48,332 bases of DNA from Cafeteria roenbergensis (Eukaryota > Sar > Bigyra > Bicosoecida > Cafeteriaceae): assembly GCA_008330645.1 (NCBI GenBank), contig VLTN01000106.1:1-48332 (forward strand). The letters run 5' to 3'. Shown in pieces: positions 21,466 to 30,235 of this stretch. A model generated the notes under the pieces. It saw only the letters and a program-made list of their open reading frames with translations, was not told the DNA's origin and ran no database searches. The translations under genes were made by a program, and so were the position numbers. Position 1 is the stretch's first letter. Each line of letters starts with the position of its first letter.

Positions 21466-23457
21466 TCAGTACACGGGCTCGCCGTAGGCCTCCTCGTCCT
21501 CGTCGTACCCCTCGCCGCCCTCCTCGGCCGCGTCCTCGTCGTCCAAATCCTCCGGGAACTCGCCCCCGCGCGTGCTCGGCAGGTCCTCGGGCGGCTCCCC
21601 GTCGTCCCGCCGCGGCGTGTCCGAGCCTGTCTCAAGGCGTTCCTTCACCGCGCCCTCGAGCCAGGGCGGGATGGGAACAGGCTCGTCGCTCCAAGGCGGC
21701 ACCAACGACGTCGTCGCGCCGTCGAGCCAACGGTCGAGCCACAGCGCGTCGCGGTAGAGGAACTTCGCGAGCTTGTCGTCCGCCACCTCGGTGTTGCCGC
21801 CGGGGCTCGCGTTGAACCCCCAAGCGGACGAGGACATGGGCAGCCGCCGCACCGAGTCCGCTGCGCGTGGCGCCGATTCGCCTGCGCGCCGCGACGACGC
21901 GGGAACGCCCCGCGCACGCAGGGACTCGTCGTCGCTCGCTTCCAGACGCTCGGGCTGCCACGTGTCGTCCATACCTGCGGCCTGCCACGAGCCGGAGACG
22001 CCGTCCTCCCACATGCCCGGCTCCCCGGCGCTGCCCGGCTGCGGCAGAGGCGAGGGGTCGGGGGCGTCGCGAACCTCCCTCTCCGCGGCCTCCCAGTCGG
22101 GCTCCAGGGCAGGGTTGAACCACACGTTGACCGCGATGGAGCGGCCAGGGGGCGCTCGGACTGCGTGCAGCCACGCTGTGGGCATGAACACGCAGTCGCC
22201 GGGGAAGAGCTCAATGTGGTACCACGGCACGTTGGCCAGGCGCGGCCATTTCACCAGGTCCACTCGGGACGTGTCCACGGGCGAGCGGGAGCCGTACCCA
22301 GACCACTGGGTGCCATGGTACACGTCCTCTTCGTAGGAGGCGTTCATCAAGACGATGAGCTTCCGGCCATCGATCACGCAGTTGATGTTGTCGTCGCCAT
22401 CGTTATGCAGCACGCTCGAGGTTCCCCCGCTCGACATCCACATCACCGGCGCCCGCACCAAGGTGCGCATGAACCCGAGGTACTCGCGCGGAAGCCACAG
22501 ATCTCCCAGCAGCCGGCCCGACGCCTCGTGGACCAGGTATATTCCGCCCTTGCCGCCGAGCTTGCCGGCATCGACCTGCGATGCGTCGTTCAGCTCCGTG
22601 ACCTTGGTTGAGAAGTCCGTGCCGTTGGGGCAAAAGGCGCCGTCAAGCTCCGACACGGTCTGGTTCGCAAGGGAGTCCATGTTGTACAGGTCGAGGAACC
22701 GGTTCACCGTCACAGTGTCTCCGTCGCCGCTGCGGTCCTCCTTCTTGTGGAACTCTCTGCGGGGTGTCGCCTCAATCGCACCGCGCGCGCACATGCCCGT
22801 GGTGCCTGGGGTGCAAGTTCGCGGCGCCAGCACCAGGGGCCGCGCGACAAGCTCAGCGCTCCCCGTCCCTCCCTGCCCCAGGCCTCCGACCCCCGCCACT
22901 GCCGCGCATGCGTGTCCTGGTACGATGCAGGCCCCGCCGTGCTCGAATGGGGCCGAGGGGGCGGCCGCCAGGGCGCGGCTCAGAACCGCAATCGCAGACT
23001 CGCCCCTGATGCGCAGCGGCTCGCACCGCACCCGCCAAAGGCCGCCAAGAGCGATGGGCGGCGCGAACCTGGCCAAGGGTGGGAAGGGTGGGGTGGGGGG
23101 CACCCAGAAAATCATGCCCGCTGTGCGGGCGCGCTTGGCGTGGGCTCACACCTCGACACGGCGCCGTCCGATGAGCTTGCGCAGGTAGTCGTCCGTCCAC
23201 ACCGCCCGCGCGGGCCAGCCGTCGGCTGCGCCTCGCATCACCACGGGCGTCTTCTTTGCCACGAACCGTTCGAAGAATTCGCGGGCGGGCGGGAAGCCAA
23301 CAACGACGGCAATGCCCTTCTCGGGCTTGCGGTGGGCTCCCAGCGGCCGCAAGTGCCCGCGTGGAACGTCATCAGCGCTGGCCATCGCTGCCAGCCAGAT
23401 GGCGGTACACAGCACGTGACCAAGGGCTGCGGTGGCAAGCACTCCTGCAACCCGCAT
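21466..23457 (-). CDS. Secreted JmjC/cupin_8 protein, probable Fe(II)/2OG oxygenase (paralogue 1)
   Basis: Exons 23457-23150 and 22756-21466 join in phase 2 to give 532 residues. The start at 23457 is chosen because it opens a signal peptide (MRVAGVLATAALGHVL to about SADD); an upstream in-frame Met at 23535 would bury it. Exon 1 carries the family N-terminal part KTPVVMRGAADGWPA and W-T-D-D-Y-L. Exon 2 has the JmjC core: SVLHNDGDDNINCV supplies the H-x-D iron ligands and FMPTAWLHAVRAPPG the distal His, then SIAVNVWF. Asn-x-Thr sites (NQT, NGT) fit passage through the ER. The C-terminal 40 residues are very acidic and end EEAYGEPVY, without KDEL. Hydroxylase chemistry is inferred from the family. 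A paralogue lies at 27179-29716. Confidence 0.85.
22757..23149 (-). other. Intron in JmjC paralogue 1
   Basis: It is 393 bp, donor GAGGT|GTGAGC, acceptor CACCCCGCAG, phase 2. Splicing joins RRRVEV to EFHKKEDRSG, the expected V-x-V-E...E-D pattern of the family. Minus-strand sequence near 22850-22990 stays open across most of the intron, so a retained-intron reading is not excluded by stops alone. Confidence 0.8.
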
Positions 23458-23808
23458 TGGCCCCGGGGGCTGGCTTCGGGGCGCAGCGGGCGCTCGGGTG
23501 CCGCGGCGATCAGCAACTGCGGTGGGGGGAATCATTCCGTGACCGGCATGCAGAGCGCTGCACCTTGCTGGCGCGGCCCGCGGCCGGCCCCGCCGCGGAC
23601 ACGCGGCAGGACGGCCCCTTCCTTGTGTGGGCATGTCTCGCAGGGCAGGGGCGCGCGCGCTGGCCGGCAAAGGACTGGCGAGTATTGTGGATGACGCACG
23701 ATTTTCACACAAGGGACTTGTTGCCTCGCAGCGGCCTGCAGCGCGCCCAACTGGTTTGATGCAGCCCTGAGCCGGCCCGGCGGCCCCGACACCCGGGCAT
23801 ACTGTCTA
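23458..23808. other. Intergenic region, JmjC 1 promoter side
   Basis: These 351 bp lie between the Rab5 stop and the JmjC 1 start, both on the minus strand. The JmjC frame stays open upstream to 23712 but the extension is Arg/Pro/Ala-rich and protein-unlike, so it is probably 5' UTR. No motif is recognised. Confidence 0.45.
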
Positions 23809-24742
23809 TCAGCCGCGAGAGCAGCACCCTCCGCTGGAGGCGGGCTCAACGTCAATGTCCACGCCCTCGTCGTCCGCGGTGCGAGGCACCTTTTCCGCAA
23901 GAGCCTCGAACATGCTGGCCACGTTCGTGCCGTCCTTGGCGCTCGTGCGGAAGAAGAGCACGCCGTGCTTCTCCGCGTACTCCTCGACCTCGTCCATTGA
24001 CACAGACGGCGAGAGGTCGCACTTGTTGCCCGCAAGCGCAATCACGCAGTCCTGCTCGCCGCTGTGCTTCAGCTCGCCGACCCACGCCTTGGCGCGGTCG
24101 AACGAGCCCGGCTCCGTGAGATCGAACACCACCACGGCGGCCGCCGCGCCGCGGTAGTACATCGGCGCCAGGCTGTGGTAACGCTCCTGCCCCGCGGTGT
24201 CCCAAATCTCAAACTTGATCGTGCAGTCCGGCAGCGTCACCTCCTTGGTCATGAACGCGGCTGCAATTCGCGAAAGCAGTCGGCGCGGCAGGCGGGGCAA
24301 AGGCAGCGCAGTGGCCGTGGATGGGCGGAGCGCGCGGGCCGCGGCGCGCGCAGGACCTCTTCGCCGCGAGCCGCGATGCGGCATCGGGTTGCGCGCGCGC
24401 GACCAGGCGCTCGGGCCGCGCGCGCCGCGTGCCGCTCCTGAAGCTTTCGCGCTGGGCTCGGCACCCGTCGGCGAGCCGCAGGGCTCCCAGCCCACCACGC
24501 CCGCGCCCCGCCGCGCGGACGCGCCGCGCAGCCGCGGGTACGCTCGTTCCGGTCGCGGGGAGCGAGTGCCCTTTTGCAGCCGCGAGCGGCCAGCGCGCGA
24601 GCTCACCTCCGATGGTCGGGTCGGGCTTGTCCACGAACGTGCCGCGCACGAACTGCACGGCGATACAAGTCTTTCCCACGGCGGTCTGGCCCAGCATCAC
24701 CAGCTTCTTCGAGTGCACATTCCTGCTCCCGGAGCTGGCCAT
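23809..24742 (-). CDS. RAB5: Rab5-family small GTPase
   Basis: Exons 24742-24607 and 24260-23809 join in phase 1 to give 195 residues. All G-box motifs are present: P-loop GQTAVGKT, switch I DPTIGAAF (rebuilt across the splice), FEIWDTAGQERYHSLAPMYY, GNKCD and TSAK. TIGAAF together with WDTAGQERYHSLAPMYYRGA is the Rab5/Rab21/Rab22 signature, and VVVFDLTEPGSFDRAKAWV matches Rab5 best. The tail ends SSGGCCSRG, a double-Cys prenylation site as in Rab5. Known role of the family is early-endosome fusion and endocytic traffic. The start ATG at 24742 gives a normal short N-terminus. The gene is head-to-head with the PTPDC1-like gene, 184 bp apart. Confidence 0.93.
24261..24606 (-). other. Intron in Rab5-like gene
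   Basis: It is 346 bp, donor GGAG|GTGAGC, acceptor GAATTGCAG, phase 1. It splits the switch I TIG|AAF sequence. The joined protein has the exact Rab5 spacing, making this the best-supported intron in the window. Confidence 0.93.
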
Positions 24743-24926
24743 GGCCCGCGGCGACGAGTGGGCCGGAGGCGCGGCCCGCCAGCCCCTGCGAGCCGCCGCC
24801 CTCCCGGAGCGACTCTGCCGTGCGGCTCTGCCGGGCCCGGCTTGCACTCCGGGCGCAGCGAGGAGCCGAGGCGCTGGTGTCGGACCCCGGGCCTTGCCGC
24901 CGAGCCGCGCACACGCGCCCTGCGCC
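24743..24926. promoter_or_regulatory. Short divergent promoter region (Rab5 / PTPDC1-like)
   Basis: Only 184 bp separate two head-to-head start codons. Both promoters and 5' UTRs must fit or overlap here, so coupled transcription is plausible. No TATA-like element is recognised. Confidence 0.55.
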
Positions 24927-27044
24927 ATGCGGTCGTCCTCGCGCGGCCGCGAGGCGCACCGCCGGCGCAGGCCGCTGAGTCCGCCAGCAGCAACGCGTCC
25001 AGCAACGGCTGGCCCAGTGCCCCCAAAAAATCGCCTCACGTGCATGGCTTGCGGTGGCCGCCACTGCAAGAGGTGCGGGGTGACAGCGTACTTGGCGCAG
25101 GACGGCGGCAATGCGGTGCCGGGGCTGCACTCGAGCTGGATCGGCTTCGGGTCGTCGATTGGGAGCCAAGCTGCGGCCGCGGGCGCTGCGGCGGCGCCGG
25201 GGGCGGCGGCCGCTGTGGCCCAGTTGCCGGCGTTGCCCTCGGCTGCGGGGGCGCATGCGTCGCCGCTTGCGCGGATAGGGAAGCGGCGGCGCCCTTGGTC
25301 CGTCTTGGCCACCCAGCGGCCGTCGGAGAGGTCTCTCCGCGACTTTCACATCGTGCCGTGGATGCGCGCGCAGGACCCCCCCATCACGGCGGTCTTCAAC
25401 CTCCAGGAGCCCGGAGAGCACCCGTGGTGCGGCGATGGGATCCTCCCCGCCACGGGGTTCTCCTACGACCCCGAGACGCTGGAGCGGGGAGGCGTGGAGC
25501 ACGTCGCCGCTGGCTGGGCTGATTTTGGCGTGCCTGACCTGGATACGATGGCCACCATCGTGCGGCGCATGGCGAGGCACGAGGACGCCGGCGGCCGAGT
25601 GGCGGTGCACTGCCACGCCGGCCTGGGCCGCACGGGGCTGGTGATCGCCTGTTTCCTGGTGCAGCGGTACCGACTCACGCCGCACGAGGCCGTTGCCGAG
25701 GTGCGCGCGGACCGCCCCGGCAGCGTGCAGACGGCCAAGCAAGCCGCGTTTGTCGCTCGCTACGCCGCGCGCGTCACGGCTTGCCGCCGGGTGTTCCTGC
25801 TCCCGCTGCCCGGGCAGCCACAGCGCCGCAGGGTGCCCGGGGGCGAGGCCGCGCCCGGCCTCTCGGACGTCTTGGCGGCTCAGTCCTTTCTGGTGGGAGG
25901 GCGGGGGGACGCCGCCCCGCTTCTCGTGGAGCGCGCAGCCCGGGCCCTGGTGGTGCTGCTGGAGGCCGCCCGCATCGCGTCAGGGCGGCCCGGGGACTTG
26001 TCGCCACTTGCCCATGCCCAAATCCCGAGGACGGGGCGGGCTGCGCCTCCGCCTGCGGGATCGGCCATGGTCGCTCCGGCCGGGCCCAGGGGCCTGCTGG
26101 CAGAGGCGCTGGCAGCCTGCGCTGCCCCCGGGGGCTCCGCGCTCGCCGAGGACCTGGCCGCCTTGGTTAACGGCGTCAACGACGGCCACTGGAGCTTGCT
26201 TGGCGTGGACGAGTCTTGGTGCTCCGCCGCCACGGCAGCGCAGCAGGCCAGGCTTGTCGGGGCTGCTGCGCTCAGGTTCAGGCTGCTGCTCGAGTGGCTT
26301 GCCGGCTTGGCGGAGCCGGTGGTCAGGCCCCACGAGCTGGATGTGGGGCTGCGAGCCGAGGGCGCAGGCGGCGCGGCTGCCCCTGCTGCGATCGCAGCCC
26401 CAGGCGCGGCCGCTGCAGCAGCTGCTGCCGAGCCTGCGCGCAGCAGCGCCGACGACGACGACCGCCCCAGGCCCGGGCCCCAAAGGTCTCCACGCTCTGG
26501 CCAGCGTGGCTCAGGCCGCCTCCTTACGGGCGGCGACCTGGCCGGCTCGAACGCCACCCCGCCTGTGCAGACAGCGGCCGCTGCCCCGGCCAGGCGGGGC
26601 ACGGGCGACTGGCTGCAGCGATGCATGCGCAGCGGCCATGAGGCAGCTGCTAGGCGGTCGCTTGTTCGCTGTCTCCTCCCTGTCGTGGCATGCATGCAAT
26701 GCGGCAGCTCGGTGCCCGTTGCGCCCGTGAAGCTGCTGGCGAGCGCGCTCACCGGGCAGACGTCCATCGCACACTCGGCCGCGTGCCAGTGGCTGCTTGC
26801 TGCTTCGACGCACAGCGAGCTACCCGAGTGGACAGCAGACGCGGCCCTTGAAGCAGCCAGCGCAGCAGCCGCCCCTGCCCTGGGCAGAGCGAGCCTCGAC
26901 GCCAGCCTGGACCTTCTGGCTCTTCCGTTGGAGAAGACGGCATCGCCGGCAAGTGCAACCCCGGGCCTGGAGGAGAGCGGCGTTTCCCCCGGGCAATCCG
27001 CCGATGCGTGGGCCGTGGTTGCTGCAGTGCTCTCCCGGGCTTGA
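24927..27044 (+). CDS. PTPDC1: PTPDC1-like dual-specificity protein phosphatase
   Basis: One exon encodes 705 residues. The N-terminal CMACGGRHCKRC followed by GLHSSWI, then AVFNLQEPGEHPWCG, GFSYDPETLERGGV, WADFGVPDLDT and the catalytic VAVHCHAGLGRTGLVIACF (C-x5-R with Cys and Arg present), and ADRPGSVQTAKQ, match the PTPDC1 family in order. An Ala-rich insert of about 45 residues sits between GLHSSWI and LATQRPSE, where relatives are nearly contiguous. The C-terminal half (about 390-705) is Ala-rich and helical with an LAEPVVRPHELDVG stretch; I cannot assign it. Relatives of this phosphatase are linked to cilia in animals, which suits a flagellate, but that role is inference here. The ATG at 24927 is the first one downstream of the divergent promoter that leaves the Cys-rich motif intact. 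Confidence 0.88.
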   Translation: MRSSSRGREAHRRRRPLSPPAATRPATAGPVPPKNRLTCMACGGRHCKRCGVTAYLAQDGGNAVPGLHSSWIGFGSSIGSQAAAAGAAAAPGAAAAVAQLPALPSAAGAHASPLARIGKRRRPWSVLATQRPSERSLRDFHIVPWMRAQDPPITAVFNLQEPGEHPWCGDGILPATGFSYDPETLERGGVEHVAAGWADFGVPDLDTMATIVRRMARHEDAGGRVAVHCHAGLGRTGLVIACFLVQRYRLTPHEAVAEVRADRPGSVQTAKQAAFVARYAARVTACRRVFLLPLPGQPQRRRVPGGEAAPGLSDVLAAQSFLVGGRGDAAPLLVERAARALVVLLEAARIASGRPGDLSPLAHAQIPRTGRAAPPPAGSAMVAPAGPRGLLAEALAACAAPGGSALAEDLAALVNGVNDGHWSLLGVDESWCSAATAAQQARLVGAAALRFRLLLEWLAGLAEPVVRPHELDVGLRAEGAGGAAAPAAIAAPGAAAAAAAAEPARSSADDDDRPRPGPQRSPRSGQRGSGRLLTGGDLAGSNATPPVQTAAAAPARRGTGDWLQRCMRSGHEAAARRSLVRCLLPVVACMQCGSSVPVAPVKLLASALTGQTSIAHSAACQWLLAASTHSELPEWTADAALEAASAAAAPALGRASLDASLDLLALPLEKTASPASATPGLEESGVSPGQSADAWAVVAAVLSRA

Positions 27045-27178
27045 GGAAGTATTGCGCACCCAGCCATGCCAAGATGCCCCCCTCTCTCTCCCGCTCACAC
27101 ACACGCACACACAAACACACAAACAAAAGGTTCAAATCATTGAGACCGGTGCGACCTGAATGGCTCGGTGAGAAACCC
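27045..27178. other. Convergent intergenic region with CT and CA tracts
   Basis: These 134 bp lie between two tail-to-tail stop codons. A pyrimidine tract at about 27077-27095 runs into a CA/CAAA tract at 27095-27128. No gene is present; it serves as both 3' flanks. Confidence 0.6.
27095..27128. repeat. CA/CAAA-rich microsatellite
   Basis: An imperfect (CA)n tract grading into ACAAACAC units lies in the 3'-3' junction between the phosphatase and JmjC paralogue 2. It parallels the tract at 21272-21303. Confidence 0.9.
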
Positions 27179-29716
27179 TCAGTACTCCCGAGCTCCCTCT
27201 GCCCCAATCTCGGCCCACTCGGTGCTCCCTGGCGCAGGCTTGTTGCCCTCACCTTCGCGGTGCTCGAGAACACGGCGCTGCGTTGCAGGCCCGTCAACCA
27301 GAGGCTTCCGATCATCCAAGCCCGCTGCTGCGCCAAAGTCGTACACATTGGCAAGAACTCGGGGGGAGCCGACGCTGCCCCCGCCAAGCCGCATCATCGC
27401 CTTGCACACGGAGACAGTCTTGTCCACCCAAAAGGCGGAAAAGTTCCAACGCCTCATCGCAGCGCCCTTGGGAGGGCCTGCGGGCGAACCAGCGACAGCA
27501 CTGCCAGACGATGGGCTGCGGAACAGCGCCTCCCCCGACCAGCCAGCAGGATATGCGACGTTCTCTGGACTGCCGTCTGGGTGGGAGCCAGCTCCTGGGT
27601 GCTGCGCACGAGCAACGCCTTCAGATCGAGCTCCGACAAGGGGACCAACTGGCTTGGTGGTTGCCTTGCTCCTTTTGCGGGTTGAGGCGACCTCGATGTC
27701 TTCGTCTGCCTCGTCGTCATCGTCCTCTTCCTGCTCATCCACATCATCCTCATCCACAACCTCGTCATCATCCTCATCATCATCATCTTCGTCATCATCA
27801 TCATCATCGTCCTCATCCTCCTCGCCATCGCCAGTTGCTTCGGCTTCGTAGTGCTCGCCTTCACCCTCAGCCTCGCCTTTGGCCTCCTCATCGCTGCCCA
27901 TGCGGTTGCCACGTCGACCCTGAGGATCGGCTCCTTCAACGAACTCGCCGTCCGGCGTGGCAGCAGTTGCAGCTTGCCTCCCAACACCGACAGACCGAAG
28001 GCGGCTCGCCTCCGCTGCCTCTGCAAGCTGAGCATGCGAAGCATCCATGACGATCGCCAGTCGCTTCAGAAGCGCTTGCGACATCTGCTTGGCAGACTGC
28101 TTGCCGAGCGTGCACCAGCACCACCAAGGCCGACCGGCGCCGCTCACCTCTGGAGACCGAAAGTTGCACAGGGGGCCGTCGTCCTGGCACGCGAAACTCC
28201 CTTTGCTGGCATTCGGCGTTGCCGACGAGTGAGCTGGGTTGCACGCAGCTGACAGCGGTGCGCCTGCAGCATCCATCAGAACGCCCCATGCCTTAGCACC
28301 CGTGCTGGCAGGCCCGCCGCCCGAGCCCACAAACCTAGCAACGAATGCGGCGGCCGAAACTCGCTCGTCACGCGAGTGAACGAGCGCGTCAATGCTGGCA
28401 GCGACCTCAAAAGGCGACTGGTACCCCATGGGCACGCTGCCGTGGCCGCTGTACTTCCAGGCAAACGGCAATGACGCAAAAGACGCCCAGCCCCCGGCAT
28501 CCCTGAGGGGAAGAAGCTCGGCGACCTCGCTGATTCCTGGGGAGACTGCCCGAAAACCGGCTCGCGGGTCGACTGGCGCAGCTTTCAGCGCGGAGCCGAG
28601 CGCCCTGTCCGCAGCTTCCAGGGCGCGTGTGGCATTGACACAGGCGCTGTCCTCAGACCAATCCGACGCGTTGAACAGTGGAGAAAACATGAACGAGGTT
28701 GCCAGGTTTCGGCCGGGCGGGGACGTGACTTGGTGCAGGTACCCAGGCGGTAGAAAGGCGCAGTCGCCAGCCTTGACAACGGCTCCCTGCCATGGCACCT
28801 TCGCTACTTCTGGGAAGGCATCCAAGTCCACAGCCGATGCGTTGATATCCGAGACGTCCGACCGCTGAAGCAGGCCGCCGTGGTCCCCCTCCTGCTGATA
28901 ACGCCGGCTAGCCATCGCCAGCATTGGCTTGTACATAGGGTGAATAAACACCCAGTGCTTTTCCCCTTCGAGCACGCAGTTTACGAGCGCGTCAGCATCG
29001 TTGTGCAGGGTGCTGACGGTGTCTCCGGCGCTGAGCCACATATTCGTCTCCAGCAGCGTTTTGCGGTAGCTGGAACACGTGATCGGGGGAAGGCCGAGGA
29101 CCTCTGCTGCCAAGGGCTCAGGCGTGACAGACACGATGTAGGAGTTCGGTCCGGGTTCCAGCGTGGCGGCGGGTGCGGCCTGCGCTCGAGGGCGGTGCGA
29201 CTCCTTGTCGCGGGCTGCTGCCCGATAGCTCGCAATGAAGCCCCCGAGGGTTGCACGTCTGGGCTCCGTTGTTCTGTCCTCGTGACGCACCTCGACAAGC
29301 ACAGAGAGGTTGGCGAAGCGCGGAGAGGCCAACGCTTGGTCGGTCCAGCCTTGGCTGTGCCCGGCTGGCGACAGGCGCGGACGCGCGGGAAAGCCGAGAG
29401 CAGCTCCCCGGAACACTGCTGGCCGCCGACCCATGACATGGTACTCGTGCAATCTCGCTGCGTCGGGAGCGCCGGGGTACTCGAGAACCTCAGCTTCCGG
29501 GGGACGCTGACAGCCAAGTGGCCGCAAGTGGCCCAGCTTTTGCGGACGGTCCTCCCCACGCCCCCCGCCCCGCTGCGCCCACCGGTCCCGGCCCATTGCG
29601 ACCCAACTCTCAACGCACCCAGTTTCCGAGAGCAGCGGGAGCGTCCGGGCTTCAGCAATTAGGGCAAGCGCCATCATGACCTTCCATCCGCACTGCATCA
29701 GGGCAATCGCCTCCAA
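27179..29716 (-). CDS. Secreted JmjC/cupin_8 protein with acidic tail (paralogue 2)
   Basis: One exon encodes 845 residues. The N-terminus has a signal-like hydrophobic segment (WKVMMALALIAEA). RRPAVFRGAALGF and LVEVRHEDRT match the family N-terminal part. The JmjC core has STLHNDADALVNCVLEG (H-x-D iron ligands) and FLPPGYLHQVTSPPG (distal His), then FMFSPLF. A Cys-rich part (CNPAHSS, ACQDDGPLCNF, WWCWC) and an uninterrupted Asp/Glu region encoded by GAT/GAC repeats follow, ending in an unrecognised 200-residue tail. It shares ligand spacing, a PPG after the distal His and an acidic C-terminal region with the protein at 21466-23457, so the two are paralogues, though diverged. The function is inferred from family; the substrate is unknown. 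Confidence 0.85.
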   Translation of the reverse strand: MEAIALMQCGWKVMMALALIAEARTLPLLSETGCVESWVAMGRDRWAQRGGGRGEDRPQKLGHLRPLGCQRPPEAEVLEYPGAPDAARLHEYHVMGRRPAVFRGAALGFPARPRLSPAGHSQGWTDQALASPRFANLSVLVEVRHEDRTTEPRRATLGGFIASYRAAARDKESHRPRAQAAPAATLEPGPNSYIVSVTPEPLAAEVLGLPPITCSSYRKTLLETNMWLSAGDTVSTLHNDADALVNCVLEGEKHWVFIHPMYKPMLAMASRRYQQEGDHGGLLQRSDVSDINASAVDLDAFPEVAKVPWQGAVVKAGDCAFLPPGYLHQVTSPPGRNLATSFMFSPLFNASDWSEDSACVNATRALEAADRALGSALKAAPVDPRAGFRAVSPGISEVAELLPLRDAGGWASFASLPFAWKYSGHGSVPMGYQSPFEVAASIDALVHSRDERVSAAAFVARFVGSGGGPASTGAKAWGVLMDAAGAPLSAACNPAHSSATPNASKGSFACQDDGPLCNFRSPEVSGAGRPWWCWCTLGKQSAKQMSQALLKRLAIVMDASHAQLAEAAEASRLRSVGVGRQAATAATPDGEFVEGADPQGRRGNRMGSDEEAKGEAEGEGEHYEAEATGDGEEDEDDDDDDDEDDDDEDDDEVVDEDDVDEQEEDDDDEADEDIEVASTRKRSKATTKPVGPLVGARSEGVARAQHPGAGSHPDGSPENVAYPAGWSGEALFRSPSSGSAVAGSPAGPPKGAAMRRWNFSAFWVDKTVSVCKAMMRLGGGSVGSPRVLANVYDFGAAAGLDDRKPLVDGPATQRRVLEHREGEGNKPAPGSTEWAEIGAEGAREY
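27763..27822 (-). repeat. ATC/TCA trinucleotide-rich tract coding poly-Asp/Glu
   Basis: An imperfect run of CAT/ATC trinucleotides on the plus strand encodes the Asp-rich core of the acidic region of JmjC paralogue 2. Neighbouring sequence from about 27700 to 27840 is similarly biased. Confidence 0.85.
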
Positions 29717-30235
29717 GCAGCCCGCAAAGCCCCCGCTCGCAGGCGGTCCCGGCAGCCTGTGGACGCCACGTGCGCCGTGCTGTCGGTCTGCTCAGTGTTG
29801 CAGCCGATGCCTACGGGGCGCTCAGCGGTGCTGGCCTGCAAGTGGCAGCAGTTGCAGCTCTGCCCGCGGTCATCGCTGCGACACTTGATGTGTGCCTGGT
29901 CGGCGCCGCCGGGCTCTTGCTCGGCTATGCGTGAGGCGTCGTGCGCGCCCCGCGATTGTCTGTAAGGCTTCCCCAGGGGACCGAATTGGGGACTTGCCGC
30001 CGCTGCTTGCAACTCCAACACGCAACTGCCTCCAGGCTGGGAGGTGAACTCATTCCACCAAGCGCGGCAGCGATGATACATGCAGGCCAAGAGTTTCATG
30101 TCGGCCATGTTGCTGCTTTTGATAAGCACGGCATTGCAATCATGACTGGACACGCTGGTGCCGTGCGCAAGCAAGCAAACTTTCAGGGCGAAGCCTGGCA
30201 ACGATGAAAGACGAAGCAGGGCGTGCGGCAGCATG
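29717..30235. other. Intergenic region between co-oriented minus-strand genes
   Basis: These 519 bp lie 3' of the cadherin giant and 5' of JmjC paralogue 2. Composition is less GC-rich at about 30060-30200. An open minus frame exists but has no recognisable domain and unnatural composition, so I see no gene. Confidence 0.5.

Noticed and set aside
22757-23115. Minus-strand frame running from the JmjC exon 2 upstream to 23115, as if one ORF started there
   Set aside because: Its first 120 residues lack family features and are Pro/Ala/Gly-rich. A GTGAG...GCAG intron joins exon 1 in phase and restores the expected motif order and a signal peptide.
24261-24606. Continuous minus frame across the Rab5 intron (265 codons from 24606)
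   Set aside because: The extra residues are Arg/Ala-rich and the P-loop would be lost. Splicing gives an exact Rab5 switch I and a normal length.
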